Origin: Bryobacteraceae bacterium
GTDB taxonomy: Bacteria > Acidobacteriota > Terriglobia > Bryobacterales > Bryobacteraceae
Reading direction: 5' to 3'
Length of the DNA stretch: 58,478 nucleotides
Assembly: GCA_025928545.1 (NCBI GenBank)
Contig: JAICJH010000043.1
Span: 1-58,478 of the forward strand
Each line of letters starts with the position of its first letter. Position 1 is the first letter of the stretch. This document shows, piece after piece, positions 56,619 through 58,478 of the stretch. Below the pieces are notes generated by a model. It saw only the letters and a list, made by a program, of their open reading frames with translations, was not told the DNA's origin and did no database searches. Position numbers and translations under genes: made by a program.

Positions 56619-57316
56619 GCCGCGCATCGGAGCACCGCACGGGCCCGCGACCACGGGAATTAACGATTTCACTGGTCCGCGTCATAACGAAAAAGATCCT
56701 GATTGGGGAATTCCAGCCCGGGGAGCGTCTGATATCTGAACGGAATCTTGCTGCTGAATTTTCGGTGAATCGGGCATCGGTAAGACAGGCGCTGAAGGCG
56801 CTGATGGTGATGGGTGTTTTGACCCAACGGCCAGGTGACGGCACTTACCTTACAGGGGACGCACGCGGCATTCTGAACAAGAGGGTTGCCGTTCCGGCGT
56901 CGCCGCACCGTGACGGTCTTCGCGAGGTATTTGAGATGCTGCGCATGATTGAACCGGAACTGGCGTCACGCGCAGCCAAATACAGAACGGCCAACGATGT
57001 CGAAATTCTAAGCTCAACGCTCGCGGGGATGGAAGCGAGCCTGAGTACCGGAGACAGCGTTCGCCTGGTTCAGGATAGTTGGATCTTCCGCAGTCTGATT
57101 TGGAAAATGGCAGGTAATCGGGTGATGTGCCGATTACTCGGAAGCATGGAGGAGACTATCAGGCATTGCGTTGTGGCGTCGTGGTCTCTGATGCCGCGAG
57201 AGATGCTGCGACGGTATACGATGCTCCTTGAAGCCGTGCGATTGGCTGACTCTGCCGCTGCCCGCGACGCAATGACGTCCCTCCTCGATGTGAAGTCTGT
57301 CAACAGCCCCAGGTGA
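56615..57316 (+). CDS. GntR-family (FadR-like) transcriptional regulator
   Basis: The product is 233 residues. An N-terminal winged helix-turn-helix (about 12-78: LISERNLAAEFSVNRASVRQALKALMVMGVL, RPGDGTYL) and a helical FCD-type ligand domain (about 100-225) are seen. It starts with a GTG overlapping the DUF1080 stop, so it is co-translated with the operon and probably controls it, sensing a pathway intermediate. The ligand is unknown. Its DNA target may be the palindrome at 46115-46128, which is only a guess. Confidence 0.9.
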   Translation: MSRASEHRTGPRPRELTISLVRVITKKILIGEFQPGERLISERNLAAEFSVNRASVRQALKALMVMGVLTQRPGDGTYLTGDARGILNKRVAVPASPHRDGLREVFEMLRMIEPELASRAAKYRTANDVEILSSTLAGMEASLSTGDSVRLVQDSWIFRSLIWKMAGNRVMCRLLGSMEETIRHCVVASWSLMPREMLRRYTMLLEAVRLADSAAARDAMTSLLDVKSVNSPR

Positions 57317-57375
57317 TAGGGCTCCGGATGCCCACAGTGCGGGGCTGCTGATTGGCGGTACCAGCCTGAACCCGC

Positions 57376-58478
57376 TTAAAGGTCGCTGCGAGAAATATTG
57401 AGCTTCTTCATCATCGCGTTCAGCGTCGTCCGCGGAATGCCCAGGCGAGTCGCAGCCGCGCTCACCACGCCTCCGGTCTCCCGGAACATCCGCAGAATAT
57501 GTTCCCGCTCCACATTTTCCAAGAGAGAAGACCCTTCCGCTTCAATGGACTCGTCGCGCAATTCAGACAGCGGCGCTTTCAAACTGGAGCCCTGCGTCAG
57601 AATCACAGATCTCTCCACAAAATTCTCAAGCTCCCGGATATTCCCCGGCCACGTCCAACTCTCGAAAGCCCGCATGGTCGCGGCGGGAATCTTATCGATC
57701 GTGCGACCCATCTTCGACGCGTACTTCGCAGTGAAATGCCTGACGAGAGCCGGTATATCCTCCGGATGATCCCGCAGCGGCGGCGTCAGAATGGGAAACA
57801 CCTTCAGCCGGTAATACAGATCGCTGCGGAAAAGCTTATCGCCCATCATCTGCGCGAGATTCCGATTCGTCGCCGCCACCAGGCGTACGTCGATCGGAAT
57901 GGTTCGGGTTCCGCCCAGCCTTTCAAACGACTTCTCCTGTAAAGCTCGAAGAAGTTTCGGCTGAAGATCGAGCGGAATGTCGCCGACTTCGTCCAGAAAC
58001 AAAGTTCCGCGGTTCGCCATCTCAAAGCGTCCGATCTTCTGACCCAGCGCCCCCGTGAAAGCGCCTCGCTCGTAACCGAACAATTCGCTCTCCAGCAGCC
58101 CGGTCGGGATGGCGGCGCAGTTCAGGCTGATAAACGGCATGCCGTGCCGGGGACTCATGCGATGTATCGCCCTGGCTACAAGCTCCTTGCCCGTTCCGGT
58201 TTCGCCCAGAACCAGCACCGTGGCGTCTGTTGGCGCCACCACTTCAATCTGCCCCATGACGCGCTGCATGGGGACGCTGTTGCCCACGAATTCCTCAAAA
58301 CGAAGATTCCCGGGCGAGTTCGTCCGCGCGCTTTCCTGCGGCTCGCGGTCCCGCAGATCTGTGATGAAACTGATCCAGCGGAACGGCGACAGCTTGAGTA
58401 CAGCAGTGGTCACGAGAACAGGAACCCGGCTGCCGTCTTTACGAATCAGCTCTTTCTCAAATGGAGTGCAGGCGCCGA
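57376..58478 (-). CDS. PAS-containing sigma-54-dependent activator (5' end beyond the window)
   Basis: The frame remains open to the right edge, so the N-terminus is missing. The visible part starts inside a PAS domain, with [16 protein letters not shown] then [14 protein letters not shown]. The AAA+ domain has Walker A GETGTGKE, the intact sigma-54 loop GAFTGA, Walker [12 protein letters not shown] and [11 protein letters not shown] Fis-type helix-turn-helix ends it ([25 protein letters not shown] region). A GTG at 58413 would be an internal start that cuts the PAS domain in half, so it is not used. It is convergent with the GntR gene, 59 bp apart. Confidence 0.9.
   Translation of the reverse strand, partial: GACTPFEKELIRKDGSRVPVLVTTAVLKLSPFRWISFITDLRDREPQESARTNSPGNLRFEEFVGNSVPMQRVMGQIEVVAPTDATVLVLGETGTGKELVARAIHRMSPRHGMPFISLNCAAIPTGLLESELFGYERGAFTGALGQKIGRFEMANRGTLFLDEVGDIPLDLQPKLLRALQEKSFERLGGTRTIPIDVRLVAATNRNLAQMMGDKLFRSDLYYRLKVFPILTPPLRDHPEDIPALVRHFTAKYASKMGRTIDKIPAATMRAFESWTWPGNIRELENFVERSVILTQGSSLKAPLSELRDESIEAEGSSLLENVEREHILRMFRETGGVVSAAATRLGIPRTTLNAMMKKLNISRSDL

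Noticed and set aside
57317..57375. Terminator between the GntR and sigma-54 genes
   Set aside because: Only a 4-bp stem (GGGC/GCCC) without a T-run is visible.

Overview
The window reads as chromosomal DNA of a soil-type member of the Acidobacteriota, most likely Solibacter/Bryobacterales-like. This is inferred from the protein families and not from any marker gene. The signs are a TIGR03435-type exported protein, large Oar-like TonB-dependent receptors with an N-terminal carboxypeptidase-regulatory domain, three exported DUF1080 (3-keto-disaccharide hydrolase-like) proteins, exported PQQ-type propellers, and many signal peptides on a GC-rich background. No rRNA, tRNA or CRISPR array was seen.

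Layout. 1-3.2 kb: a poly-HAMP signalling protein cut by the left edge, made of near-identical 276-bp repeats, divergent from a small cytosolic histidine kinase. 3.2-8.5 kb: a tightly overlapping housekeeping run on the minus strand, folD-coaE-htrA-aroB-ubiE/menG. 8.6-11.9 kb: an OmpA-domain protein with an unusual domain order, then rlmN with a small PHA-granule-type protein. 11.9-18.2 kb: an M16 peptidase, a double TIGR03435 protein, an IS1595 zinc-ribbon remnant, a DUF1080 protein and an outer-membrane porin. 18.3-26.9 kb: a respiratory nitrate reductase operon in the order cytochrome c-narG-narH-narJ-narI-narK, with the porin just downstream. It resembles the narC-first operon of Thermus. 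ubiE/menG in the same window would supply the menaquinone that NarI oxidises.

27-39.7 kb: a TrkA-type potassium channel, an exported aldose-epimerase-like protein, Ku, a large exported protein of unknown role, and a sigma-54 activator divergent from a three-domain Aas-type acyltransferase/acyl-ACP synthetase. The Aas gene overlaps a ceramidase-like (CREST) membrane hydrolase. A BrnT/BrnA toxin-antitoxin pair and an exported rhodanese follow.

39.8-57.3 kb is the most distinctive part. Two closely related TonB-dependent receptors flank an ECF sigma factor and a large membrane anti-sigma-like protein. The second receptor starts a co-directional operon: receptor, terminator-like hairpin, DUF1080, SUMF1-like, two PQQ-like propellers, a small helical exported protein, a DUF1080 protein carrying the same helical domain at its N-terminus, and a GntR regulator. 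The start-stop overlaps suggest one exported sugar- or glycoconjugate-processing system under local control. Many of these proteins carry glycine/arginine-rich inserts. A PAS-sigma54 activator is cut by the right edge.

Four copies of an intergenic repeat built on a 10-bp unit (ATCGGCGTGA) lie at 10.5, 15.7, 27.0 and 29.5 kb, all in the same orientation.
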